64,000 nucleotides of DNA from Lachnospiraceae bacterium (GCA_018056425.1 JAGPFR010000002.1:44990-108989), one strand, 5' to 3'; shown: positions 34,568 to 43,488, counted from the stretch's first letter. Numbers and translations: made by a program. The notes: generated by a model from the letters alone, not told the origin.

Positions 34568-37500
34568 TAATATCTGCCCCCAGCTTCATCCGCGGTGTAT
34601 CTGTGAATGCGGATATTATCACACCAGGCAAAGGCCGTATCATCTACCTGTGTATTTTCAGAAATAAATACCTCTTCCAAGCCTTCGCAAAATGCAAAGC
34701 TTTCTGCTTCTAATACCTTCACGCCTGCGGGGATCATAACCTTCTTAAGTGATTTACAGCGAAAAAATGCTCGCTCCGGAATCTTCTCCAATTTCTCTGA
34801 GATCTTTATTTCCTTAAGATTACTGCAATGCTCAAAGCATCTGCTTCCCATTTCACCAAGCAGATCAGACAGATCTATCGACTCAAGCGACTGGCATCCG
34901 GAGAAAGCAAGTGCACCGATGCCCTTAACACAATCCGCTCCGCTTACAGTCTTTAACCATTTGCTGTTTTCAAAAGCAGACTTTCCGATCCACTCAGTAT
35001 CCTTAGAAAGAGTAATGCTCTCCAGTAGATGACAATCCTTATAAACTTCATCTCCGACAGATTTTATTCCGTCCGGAAAGTTCAGATTGATGATATTTCC
35101 GGTACTTTCAACTAAATTGTTATCATCATCAAGTTTAAAGCAGTTGATACATTCGGAGAAGATTCTGTTAATAAGTTCCGGATATTCTGCATTTTTAAGA
35201 TCAGAAACTTTCGTCAGCCTGTACTCTCTTCCTTCGTGATCTGTGATCTTCTTCAGATTTATACAGTTACGAAAAGCCAGAGCTTCAATGGCAAGCTTTG
35301 CACAAGGAAGAACCAAATGGGTAATATCGGCATTTCCCGCAAAGCACCAGCCGGCAATCTTTTTAACGGAAGCAGGGATCGTGACTTTGCCTTTACATCC
35401 GGCGCCATCTATAAGTATTCCGTTTATGATCACCATCTCGGATTTCTTACGCTGATCATCAAGCCATGCTGTCTGGGCAAATGCATGACTTCCAAATGCA
35501 TTGACGGATTCAGGAATAGTGATCTCTTTTAATCTTATATGATCTCTGAATACGTCCGCTGCGATTTCCCCGATATCTCCTGGAACAGTAACCCGCACCG
35601 AATCCTGTAAATACCCGATAAGTCTTTTTCCGTCACGTATGTCATAACAGGAGTATATCGATGAGATTAGTTCTCTTACAGCTTCCGGATAGATATTTCC
35701 CAACCGGTTTAATCCGTCCGAGAATTTATCAAATTCATATTCGGTGCCATCAAAAACGATGGTTTTTATCTGTGTACTTCCGATAAATACACAGCTTTTA
35801 AGCACTGTCCGGGAAGTGATCTCCACTGTCTCAAGAGATGCAAGATCTGCAAAGGCATGATATCCGCACTCCGTATCATCAAGAGTAACTTTCTTAAGAG
35901 AGTCGCATCTTTCAAATGCACGAGCGCCAATAGCTTTTATACCTGTGAAATCAAAAGCCTGAAGATTGATGCACTCATCAAAGCATCTTGCCTCCATTTT
36001 CGACAATTCTTTTGCTTCGAAAATGCTAAGCTTAAAACAGCCTGCAAAGCTCTCCGCGGGAAGATTAGTGATTCCGGTCAAATGAACCTCTTCAAGATTT
36101 CTGCAATAGGCAAAGATTCCGGTGCCGATCTCTTTAACATTCAGCGTTACTTTTTTTAATCCCGGGCAATTGGAAAATGCCTTGCTTTCTATAATGCAAT
36201 CCGGAGAATCTATAACGATCTCCTCAAGGTCATGGCATCCCGCGTAGGCATACCTGCCTATCCGCTTTACTCCGGACAGATCAAGAGTTTTAATTCCTTC
36301 TTTATTAGCATATGAATAAGGTGCGATATACTCATCGCCTTTCTCAAAAAAAGAATCCTCATCATAAGCAGCCTTTTTACAATTCTTCTTGAGATCATCT
36401 TCAATCTCAGAAAAATTTCCTGCGCGATAAAATGCATAATGATGGATCACAGCCTTATCAGGCATAGGCTCAAAAACAGGCAGTACAAAACACCTTCTGA
36501 ATGCATACTCTCCGATATACTCTATGCCTTCGGGAATATTTATCTTAAGAAGCTTCTTGCACTCCGCAAACGCCTCTCTTTCTATGCGCTTAAGCGTACC
36601 CGGAAGCACGACATTCTGTAATGTCAGACATCCTTCGAATGCCTGCTCTCTTATCTCCCTCAAATTCCCCGTGCAAGTCACAGCTTTCAGTCTTTCGTTT
36701 CCGAAAAAACATCTCTCACCGATCACTTCAACCTCTTTAGGAATCCTGACCTGCTCTTCATCGCCCAGATACCTTACGAGGATTCTTCCACTGATATAAA
36801 AATCACCCAGAACCTGATCCCTGATTCTCTGCACAAGATCATTTGAAGACTCTTCCTCAAGTGAATAATCATCTTCTCCGATATGAACAGTTTTGAGATT
36901 ACAGCATCCTCTGAATGCTTTTTCGTCGGTGATCAGTTCGTTATTTCGAATAAACACTTCTTCCAGACTGATACAGTTCAGGAAAGCATTCGCTCTGATC
37001 TCGCGAAGGGACTTGGGAAAATCTATACTGATTATTCCTTTTTTATCAAAAAAGCAGCTCTTCCCGATGGCAGTTATACCCTCCGGCAAGACTACTTTTT
37101 TCAGATTGATGTTAAAAGAAACCAGAACACCGTCCTCAATCTGAAGAGAATGATATACGCTCCCTGCAATTGCCTTGATCACATCGGGATAAGCCGAATG
37201 TGAATTCATAGACTCTATAAGATTTCCAATCTCGTATTCTTTTCCGGAAAGGGATATTTTGCTCAGGTTAATGCATCCCTCAAATACTTCATCCGAAAAA
37301 TTGGAGAAATCCACTTTTTCATTAATTAACAGTTCCCTGAGTGACAGGTTATGGGAAAAGACTGCTCTTTTGATCAACTCAGGTCCTTCCATGACCACTT
37401 TACGAACTCCGTCACAATAAAGGAAAGCGTAACTTCCGACGCTCTTTACCGAATCCGGCAAAACGATCTCTTCCAAGCAGTGACATCTGTGGAAAGCATA

Positions 37501-37743
37501 TTCTCCTATCTCTTTTAAATCCGAGGGAAAATTCACCTCATTAAGCTGTCTGCATCCTTTAAAAGCACGGTCGCCAATCCTCTTAACAGACTGCGGAAGA
37601 TGCACTTTAAGAAGGTGTGCCATACCTTTGAACGCATCATCTCCTATTTCCGTCACTCCTTCAGGAACCGTAACTTCCGTATCAGATCCATTGAAGGATT
37701 TAAGTATTCCGTTTTCTATTTCAAATTCCATACAGGCAGGCAT
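34567..37743 (-). CDS. Large LRR_5 (BspA-like) leucine-rich repeat protein
   Basis: A 1058-residue protein built of dozens of 20-25-residue BspA/TpLRR-type repeats (for example IGDRAFKGCRQLNEVNFP and IGEYAFRRCFVLP). The solenoid is broken by four similar helical linkers near residues 167-205, 291-321, 666-705 and 839-875, each with a YP-x-hydrophobic or short helical block followed by an I-x-DG-x-L-type restart. There is no signal peptide, membrane segment or sorting signal, unlike most BspA-like surface proteins. The ATG at 37743 with GGAG inside the end of dus is preferred over one seven codons earlier. Function unknown; protein binding is likely. Confidence 0.88.
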   Translation of the reverse strand: MPACMEFEIENGILKSFNGSDTEVTVPEGVTEIGDDAFKGMAHLLKVHLPQSVKRIGDRAFKGCRQLNEVNFPSDLKEIGEYAFHRCHCLEEIVLPDSVKSVGSYAFLYCDGVRKVVMEGPELIKRAVFSHNLSLRELLINEKVDFSNFSDEVFEGCINLSKISLSGKEYEIGNLIESMNSHSAYPDVIKAIAGSVYHSLQIEDGVLVSFNINLKKVVLPEGITAIGKSCFFDKKGIISIDFPKSLREIRANAFLNCISLEEVFIRNNELITDEKAFRGCCNLKTVHIGEDDYSLEEESSNDLVQRIRDQVLGDFYISGRILVRYLGDEEQVRIPKEVEVIGERCFFGNERLKAVTCTGNLREIREQAFEGCLTLQNVVLPGTLKRIEREAFAECKKLLKINIPEGIEYIGEYAFRRCFVLPVFEPMPDKAVIHHYAFYRAGNFSEIEDDLKKNCKKAAYDEDSFFEKGDEYIAPYSYANKEGIKTLDLSGVKRIGRYAYAGCHDLEEIVIDSPDCIIESKAFSNCPGLKKVTLNVKEIGTGIFAYCRNLEEVHLTGITNLPAESFAGCFKLSIFEAKELSKMEARCFDECINLQAFDFTGIKAIGARAFERCDSLKKVTLDDTECGYHAFADLASLETVEITSRTVLKSCVFIGSTQIKTIVFDGTEYEFDKFSDGLNRLGNIYPEAVRELISSIYSCYDIRDGKRLIGYLQDSVRVTVPGDIGEIAADVFRDHIRLKEITIPESVNAFGSHAFAQTAWLDDQRKKSEMVIINGILIDGAGCKGKVTIPASVKKIAGWCFAGNADITHLVLPCAKLAIEALAFRNCINLKKITDHEGREYRLTKVSDLKNAEYPELINRIFSECINCFKLDDDNNLVESTGNIINLNFPDGIKSVGDEVYKDCHLLESITLSKDTEWIGKSAFENSKWLKTVSGADCVKGIGALAFSGCQSLESIDLSDLLGEMGSRCFEHCSNLKEIKISEKLEKIPERAFFRCKSLKKVMIPAGVKVLEAESFAFCEGLEEVFISENTQVDDTAFAWCDNIRIHRYTADEAGGRY

Positions 37744-37744
37744 T

Positions 37745-38671
37745 TTATTCTCCAAATATTTCACCGCAGATCTTTCTGAGATCCGGGATATTTCCGCACT
37801 TGTACAGACTCATCTTGTACTGCTTGGTTCCGGGAAGTTTTTTCATAAAATAAGAAGCAAGCTTTTTGATATATGTAAGAACATAGAGTTCATCAAAACA
37901 TTCTTCTGTAATATCTATCTGTTCCATGATGAGATCACGTTTACTTACTGTGATATTACTTCCTGTCAGTTCCGAGAAAATAAGCGGATTTTCAAAACCG
38001 CATCTGGCAAGCATCACCCCGTCGGCACCGGTCTTATCCATCATCTCCCGGGCTTTTTCCGCAGAATCTATTCCGCCGTTTGCAAATACCGGGATATTTA
38101 CGACGGACTTGGCAAGCTTTATGTAATCATACAGGGGCTCACCTTCATACATCATATTTCTGGTCCTTCCGTGAACCGTTATCATATCCGCACCGGAGTC
38201 TTCACACTTCCTTGCAAACTCTTCGATCACGATGCTCCGCTCATTCATGCCGATACGGCATTTAACGGATACGACCTTTCCGCTTCGCTTGCAGCTTTCA
38301 ATTATCCTGGAGGCTGTGGGCAAATTGTTAAGAAGTGCGCTGCCTTCACCGGACTTCACTACGTTTGGAACGGGGCATCCCATGTTGATGTCTATGACAT
38401 CAAAGGGCTGCAGCCTGTCGCTCATAACCGCCCTTTCAAAGACTTCCGGAACAGAGCCGAGGAGCTGTACGCATTTTAACTTCTCCCTGTCATCCGTATA
38501 TAACAGCCTTGTAGTGGCGTTATCATTGTATTTGAGGCCGTCGGAGCTGACCATTTCGGTATATGCCGAGCCTGCTCCGAGTTTATAAACCATAAGACGG
38601 AAAGGAAAACATGTATAACCTGCAAGCGGTGCCATGAGTACATTGGACTTAAATCTGATCCCGCCGACCAT
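37745..38671 (-). CDS. dus: tRNA-dihydrouridine synthase
   Basis: Flavoenzyme that reduces uridines in the tRNA D-loop. Motifs are MAPLAGYTCFPFR (FMN site), DINMGCPVPNVVKSGEGSALL with the catalytic cysteine region, VHGRTRNMMYEG and NGGIDSAEKA. The ATG at 38671 gives the usual short N-terminus (308 residues); an ATG at 38713 (322 residues) would make an almost leaderless message because a perfect extended -10 lies just before it. The gene heads an operon that runs through the LRR, AKR, fRMsr, nnrD and rsuA-type genes with gaps of 1 to 37 bases or small overlaps. Confidence 0.93.
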   Translation of the reverse strand: MVGGIRFKSNVLMAPLAGYTCFPFRLMVYKLGAGSAYTEMVSSDGLKYNDNATTRLLYTDDREKLKCVQLLGSVPEVFERAVMSDRLQPFDVIDINMGCPVPNVVKSGEGSALLNNLPTASRIIESCKRSGKVVSVKCRIGMNERSIVIEEFARKCEDSGADMITVHGRTRNMMYEGEPLYDYIKLAKSVVNIPVFANGGIDSAEKAREMMDKTGADGVMLARCGFENPLIFSELTGSNITVSKRDLIMEQIDITEECFDELYVLTYIKKLASYFMKKLPGTKQYKMSLYKCGNIPDLRKICGEIFGE

Positions 38672-38719
38672 GATCCCGTCACCAAGTTTTCTTTTGACTG
38701 TGTTTGAACTCATGCGAAA

Positions 38720-38728
38720 ATTATACCA
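38720..38728 (-). promoter_or_regulatory. Extended -10 promoter of the dus operon
   Basis: TGGTATAAT on the minus strand is a perfect extended -10; the -35 is poor. It is divergent from the mgtE promoter, only about 20 bases away. Confidence 0.65.
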
Positions 38729-38746
38729 TTTTATGCCCAAAAGGTC

Positions 38747-38775
38747 TTGACTTTCACACTCCCTGAAAATAGAAT
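38747..38775 (+). promoter_or_regulatory. Promoter of the mgtE leader RNA
   Basis: TTGACT (38747-38752), a 17-bp spacer and TAGAAT (38770-38775): five of six consensus bases in each box. Predicted start near 38782, giving a leader of about 190 nt before mgtE. Confidence 0.78.
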
Positions 38776-38781
38776 TAGGGC

Positions 38782-38973
38782 GAAACTAAAGCGGTTTCAA
38801 ATCTATCGGAAGGGTGGTGATCATATGACAGGTGACAGTCGAAGTACCGATTCTGTTCCCCGAAGTACACATTATATGATCACGGCATTCTTATGCCTCA
38901 CCACCCGGAATTCCCTTTAAAAGAGCATTCCCTTATGTGGGGCGGGCTTTGCCGTCTCGAAGGGTGATGCAAA
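38782..38973 (+). promoter_or_regulatory. Structured mgtE leader RNA, candidate regulatory element
   Basis: About 190 nt with several possible helices. First, a small hairpin at 38782-38798. Second, a three-way junction: GGGTGG (38812-38817) with CCACCC (38901-38906), TGATCATAT (38818-38826) with ATATGATCA (38874-38882), and GGCAT-loop-ATGCC (38884-38897). The junction buries the ribosome site and start codon of a 31-codon reading frame. Third, GCAT-T-CCCTT (38925-38934) pairs with AAGGG-TG-ATGC (38960-38970) and masks the mgtE ribosome site. The conserved pieces of the M-box Mg2+ riboswitch are not present. It is probably a Mg2+- or translation-responsive switch; the mechanism is an inference. 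Confidence 0.6.
38825..38920 (+). CDS. Leader peptide of mgtE (31 residues)
   Basis: An ATG with GGAAGGG and GGTGGTG upstream opens a 31-codon frame ending in TAA at 38918-38920, 53 bases before the mgtE ATG. The peptide has two RST tripeptides (encoded by a GAAGTAC direct repeat), one proline, and a hydrophobic middle (HYMITAFLCL) followed by TTR. It has no homologue I can name. Its ribosome site and start codon lie in predicted helices, which fits a regulatory upstream reading frame. It could still be a chance frame in a structured RNA. Confidence 0.5.
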   Translation: MTGDSRSTDSVPRSTHYMITAFLCLTTRNSL

Positions 38974-40323
38974 ATGGAAGAAAAGAATGTATTTGACGAG
39001 CTTCTTACTCTGCTTGAAAACAAAGAGTACGCGAAGCTCCGTGAGATTTTGTCCGAGCACAACGATGCGGATATCGCAGCGTGGATCGAAGAGCTGGACG
39101 AAGAAAACATGCCGAAACTTTTCCGTATCCTGACCAAAGATCAGGCTGCGGATGTTTTCGCATACCTTGATGTTGATCTCCAGCAAAAGATCATAAGTGT
39201 AATGTCCGATAAGGAAGCTGCGGGGATCATCGATAACCTGATGGCCGACGATGCTGCCGACCTGATGGAAGAAATGCCGGCCAATGTCGTAACAAGGATC
39301 CTTGCCAAGGCAAGTCCCGACACCAGACGTGAGATCAATCAGCTCCTCCGCTATCCCGAAGACAGTGCGGGAAGCATAATGACCGTGGAGTATGTCGATC
39401 TTAAGGAGAGCTCAACCGTAAAAGAAGCAATAGAGCGTATAAGAAGAGTCGGCGTAGATTCCGAGACCATCAATGTATGTTACGTTCTTGACAGCGGCAG
39501 GCACCTGATCGGAACCGTTGCGTTAAGATATCTCCTTTTGTCCAAAGATGATGAGATAATCGGGGACATAATGCATGAAAATGTCATTGCTCTCAACACT
39601 CTGATGGATCAGGAAGAGGTTGCATCACAGTTCAAAAAATACGACTTCACCACAATGCCTGTAGTCGATAATGAAAACCGTCTCGTCGGAATCATCACAG
39701 TCGACGATATCGTAGACATCATGGAAGAAGAGGCTACCGAGGACATGGAAAAAATGGCAGCTATTCTCCCTTCCGACAAGACATATATGAAGACCGGTGT
39801 TCTCGAGACATATAAAAAGAGAATCCCCTGGCTCCTTCTTCTCATGGTAAGTGCCACATTCACCGGAGCGATCATCAAATCATTTGAAGATGCCTTAAGC
39901 GTATGTGCCGTACTCGTAGCTTATATCCCGATGCTGATGGATACAGGCGGTAACGCAGGAGGACAGGCATCCGTTACAGTCATCCGTGGTCTTTCGCTCG
40001 GTGAAATAGAATACTCGGATGTGCCAAAGGTTATGTGGAAAGAAATACGTGTTGCGGTCTTCTGCGGACTTACACTTGCTGCGGCAAACTTCGTCAAGCT
40101 TATGGTATTTGACAGGATCGGTTTCCTCGTTGCATTAACGATCTGCCTTACACTTATTGCTGCGGTGCTCATGGCAATGCTCATCGGATGTATGCTTCCC
40201 GTCGGAGCAAAGCGCCTCGGCTTTGACCCCGCCGTCATGGCAAGTCCCTTCATCACCACCATCGTCGATGCACTTTCGCTTCTGGCATATTTCAGAATTG
40301 CAACAATGATACTTAAATTATAG
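38974..40323 (+). CDS. mgtE: Magnesium transporter MgtE
   Basis: A 449-residue Mg2+ channel. It has the N-terminal superhelical MgtE_N domain (about 1-125), two CBS domains (about 130-250) that sense cytosolic Mg2+, the plug helix, and a five-helix pore domain (about 280-449) with the signature PMLMDTGGNAGGQAS and an acidic selectivity region (ASPFITTIVDALSLL). AAGGGTGATG precedes the ATG and is masked in a predicted hairpin. Expression is probably set by the leader RNA. No other gene follows before the bidirectional terminator. Confidence 0.97.
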   Translation: MEEKNVFDELLTLLENKEYAKLREILSEHNDADIAAWIEELDEENMPKLFRILTKDQAADVFAYLDVDLQQKIISVMSDKEAAGIIDNLMADDAADLMEEMPANVVTRILAKASPDTRREINQLLRYPEDSAGSIMTVEYVDLKESSTVKEAIERIRRVGVDSETINVCYVLDSGRHLIGTVALRYLLLSKDDEIIGDIMHENVIALNTLMDQEEVASQFKKYDFTTMPVVDNENRLVGIITVDDIVDIMEEEATEDMEKMAAILPSDKTYMKTGVLETYKKRIPWLLLLMVSATFTGAIIKSFEDALSVCAVLVAYIPMLMDTGGNAGGQASVTVIRGLSLGEIEYSDVPKVMWKEIRVAVFCGLTLAAANFVKLMVFDRIGFLVALTICLTLIAAVLMAMLIGCMLPVGAKRLGFDPAVMASPFITTIVDALSLLAYFRIATMILKL

Positions 40324-40334
40324 AAAAAAAGATA

Positions 40335-40371
40335 AAAATGGGGCGGCTTACACCATAAGCCGTCCCATTTT
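40335..40371. terminator. Bidirectional terminator
   Basis: A 16-bp stem with one G-U pair (40335-40350 with 40356-40371), AAAA/TTTT at the base and T-rich DNA on both sides. It serves mgtE on the plus strand and the DUF6273/LysM gene on the minus strand. Confidence 0.88.
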
Positions 40372-40382
40372 GTCACTTGATC

Positions 40383-42110
40383 TCAATACTTAAGAACCTG
40401 TCCCACACTGATGAAATCGGAATTTTGAATTCCATTCAGTTCAACAAGTCTGTTAACTGTAGTACCAAGCCTATTGGCAATCCCGCTTAAAGTATCACCG
40501 GGAACTACCGTATAGGTATGTTCGTCTGTGGGCGAAGCGGCAATCGGACTTTGAGCATCAAACATTCCGTAGGTCACATACAGATACACAGGTCCGTACC
40601 AGGGGATATCTGTAAAGGCTTTTGCTCTTCCTCCGGGAATGGTCACCTTGTAATCCCTGCCTTCATAAGTATAGCTGAAAACCAGCGTAATATCAGGGTT
40701 ATCCTCGAGAGTTTTCATTATATCGTAAGGAAGCGCCGTTCCCTGATCCCATGTGACAGTCTGCGCTCCACCGAGAGCGATCGAGGATTTAAGGTGCTCC
40801 CTGAGCTCATCAAGGTAATCCGCATGGGACTCCTCCGGGGACTGAGAAGAAAGTGCCGGTCCCGGTGCAGGCGTCGTTCCCGGTGCAGGCTCCGTATTGC
40901 CGGATCCGCCGGAAGTTTCTACTCTGACAGCTATTGATCTGAGTTCAGATGCATAATCAGTCTTTTTGTCACCGTTACACTTTTCCGAGAAAACCTTGAT
41001 TGTATAATCACCGTCCGAAAGACCTGCGGGAATAGTGATCTCTGCCGTACCGGATGCGGATGCGGATGCCAAACTCATATCCTCGATATGTCCGTAATAG
41101 AGCAGATCACCGGAAGAATTAAGAAGGACAGCAGAAATATATTCATCCGCTCCCGTTGTTGCATGGTCATAACTTATGGTTATATTATTCCCTGCGGCCA
41201 CATTACCGCTGTCTGTTCTGGATGCGGTAAAGCTGTTTCTTGAAGAGTCACTGATCGTCAGTTTCCATTCATTTCCGTTATAGTCCGATACCTCCGTAAG
41301 TGCACCGGCGCCTACGGTGCCGGATGTTTTGCCGCCTACGGCTGCGGATGTAAAGATGACAGAAGAAAGATTTAAATTAAAAGCGGGGCGCACAGCAATG
41401 TACGAGTCCGACTTATCGGAACCTGAATAATAATCCACAACACCGTTACTTCCAACTGTCGCAGCATAGCCGCTACTTACCGGCGAACGCAGCTACCAAT
41501 CATTATAAACACCGGATAGCCCTACTCGGGGATGTTCGGTGTTTTCTGCCATACGGCTGCTATTATCAGTGAATCCATATTCCGCATTATTAACCTCGCC
41601 GATGGAAAGAAGGAATATCTTGTCTGTCGTATACGTATCATTGCCACCCGGATAATGATTAAATGGATTATTAGAGTTAACAACATTGGAATCCGCTATC
41701 GATGATATCTCCGGACCGGAAAACGCTTTACTTAAAAAATTGGTTCCAGAGGTTCCATTTAACCATCTGCGAATGTCGCTATCTTTCCAGAGGCTATGAT
41801 TCCAACTATACATTTGCTGGTCAAGATTTTGGTCTGCAAGCAAAAACAACTGTCCGCCTGCATTCTGAAGAACTCTCCACTTTACCGGTTCAGGAGATGA
41901 TGACGTCGCTGAATAATTGCCCATATACACACTGCTCGCCTGTGCACCGGCAATATTAGGCGCACTGTTTCCCATAACCAGCTGCAAATTTTTTCCGGTT
42001 CCTGCCGCGCAGGCTGTAAGCGCCATCTGTGGAATGAACGATAAGCATCCGGCTATGCATAACAAAGCACTTAAAGACAATGCTATTCCCTTCTTGAATA
42101 TATTTTTCAT
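40383..42110 (-). pseudogene. Secreted DUF6273/LysM protein gene broken by an in-frame TAG
   Basis: The reading frame from the ATG at 42110 (AGGAGG six bases upstream) encodes a signal peptide and a DUF6273-like domain (SVYMGNY, KWRVLQNAGGQLFLLADQ, IRRWLNGT, IFLLSIGEV). It stops at TAG (41493-41495) after about 205 residues, in NDW*LRSP. The same frame continues without shift through LRSPVSSGYAAT, IAVRPAFNLNLSSV, a Ser/Pro-rich linker and a C-terminal LysM domain (YTVVPGDTLSGIANRLGTT) to 40383. In relatives this site reads W-W-L-R-S-P, so one TGG-to-TAG change explains the break. The first part may still be made as a short secreted protein. Confidence 0.88.
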
Positions 42111-42141
42111 TGTTGACCTCCTAAATAAAAATCTCCTATCC

Positions 42142-42170
42142 AATATACGCCGTATAATTCCATTAGGCAA
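42142..42170 (-). promoter_or_regulatory. Promoter of the DUF6273/LysM gene
   Basis: TTGCCT (42165-42170), a 17-bp spacer and TATATT (42142-42147), about 35 bases before the ATG. The promoter and ribosome site look intact although the gene is broken. Confidence 0.6.
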
Positions 42171-42188
42171 CATCATGCTTCATGACAA

Positions 42189-42249
42189 CGGGGACGTACA
42201 CGCCTTGTCAGGAAGACCCGGCAAAGATGTACGCCCCCGCTTTCATTTG
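42189..42249. repeat. REP-like palindrome
   Basis: Arms CGGGGACGTACA (42189-42200) and TGTACGCCCCCG (42238-42249) pair over 12 positions with one mismatch around a 37-base loop. ACGGGGACGT at its head is also found in the palindrome at 11427-11458. It lies between the permease remnant and the broken surface-protein gene. Confidence 0.5.
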
Positions 42250-42280
42250 GTCACTTGGAGGAAACCATGAAAAAGAAGAT

Positions 42281-42901
42281 TTATTTGATCACGGACAAGC
42301 TTTCTCTGTCCGCAAATATCGCAACAAAGATCAGGAATACTACGCCCTGTATCAGCTGCATCATCTGGGTTGAAAGCCCCATCATGATAAGTCCGTTTGT
42401 AAGTACCACATAGAGAAGTGAACCTACTATAACATTCTCAAATCTGACCTTGGCCCCGCCCGATATTGGCATTCCGCCCAGAACAAGTGCGATGAGGATC
42501 TGTGTTTCCAGCTGGCTTCCCACATTTGCTGTTGCAGATCCGTTCTTGACTATATTTACAAATGCCGCAAGTCCTGTGATCGCACCTGACAGAACATATA
42601 TCAGAAACTTTACTCTGTCGGTTCTTACTCCCGCAAACTTAGTAGCCTTCTCTCCCGCACCGATTGCTTTTAACTTAATGCCGAATCCGGTGAAACGAAA
42701 TACGACAAAACTTATGATAAGAACCGCAAGTGTTATTCCGAGTTTGACCGCGGTGGTGTCGTAATCATATACCTTCATGTTTGCAGCAACAGGTGAGTTT
42801 GATGCAAGATACTTGATAAATCCGCGGAATAAAAACATCGTACAAATCGTGACTATGAACGACTTGATCTTTCTCTTAACATAGAAGAATGCATTAAATG
42901 C
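42281..42901 (-). pseudogene. Remnant of a sugar ABC transporter permease
   Basis: The frame encodes only the C-terminal two thirds of a CUT2-type permease. Homology starts at AFNAFFYVKRKIKSFIVTICTM, a segment that normally lies 110-130 residues into the protein, and runs to a normal end (about 205 residues instead of about 330; IALVLGGMPISGGAKVRFEN is the family hallmark). The only start is a TTG inside the upstream gene, without a ribosome site. The N-terminal helices are missing, so a working permease is very unlikely. It is fused by deletion to the truncated response regulator gene. Confidence 0.85.
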
Positions 42902-43472
42902 GGAGTGATGCAATGTAGTCCGAGAAATTTAGACTTAGATGCTCTTTGATCATCTCGCTTAAACGTGCCATGCTGATGTTATATTTTGCCGCAAGTGAGG
43001 TAAGCGAGATATCCTCCATGTAATGCTCGCGGATATCGGATATCACATTATCGATGGTCTTGTCATAGACATGGGACTGCTTTGCTTCCTCTTCGGTTTC
43101 TCCGCGCTCTTTTAATATCGCTGTCAGTACTCTGGACAGATCTTCTTCCTTGATCGGTTTGAGAAGGTAATCAAAAGCATGATGCTGCACCGCTTCCTTC
43201 GCATAGGAAAACTCGGCAAAGCCGGTGATGATGACAACCTTTGAATCGGGTGATATCTCCGGTATCGTCTGCAGAAGATCAAGACCCGACAGTCCCGGCA
43301 TTCTGATGTCCGTAAATACTACATCGGGTTTAAACATCGCAATTTCTTCTTTTGCCACAAGGCCGTTGTTTGCGGTGCCAATAACTTCTGTTTCTATCCC
43401 CGTTTTTTCAAGCAGCTTTTTTAACCCTAATGTGATCCAGACCTCATCGTCCGCTATATATACACTAAGCAT
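42894..43472 (-). pseudogene. Truncated AraC-type response regulator
   Basis: A 192-residue frame with an intact receiver domain (about 1-120; YIADDEVWITLGLKKLL, DVVFTDIRMPGLSGLD, DYLLKPIKEED) and only the first helix-turn-helix of the AraC-type domain (LAAKYNISMARLSEMIKEHL). It ends YIASLRI-stop exactly where relatives continue LRIxxAKxLL into the second helix-turn-helix. Loss of half the DNA-binding domain should abolish normal DNA binding. AGGGG precedes the ATG, and the kinase gene lies 16 bases upstream, so a receiver-only protein may still be made. Confidence 0.85.
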
Positions 43473-43488
43473 ACCCCTACACCCCTTA

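Noticed and set aside
38782-38973. M-box (ykoK) Mg2+ riboswitch upstream of mgtE
   Set aside because: None of the conserved M-box blocks is visible, although the position is right; the leader is better described as an unassigned structured element.
41438-41495. A separate gene starting at the GTG at 41438 for the LysM-containing half
   Set aside because: No ribosome site precedes it, and the frame is continuous with the upstream part across the TAG, so one broken gene is the simpler reading.
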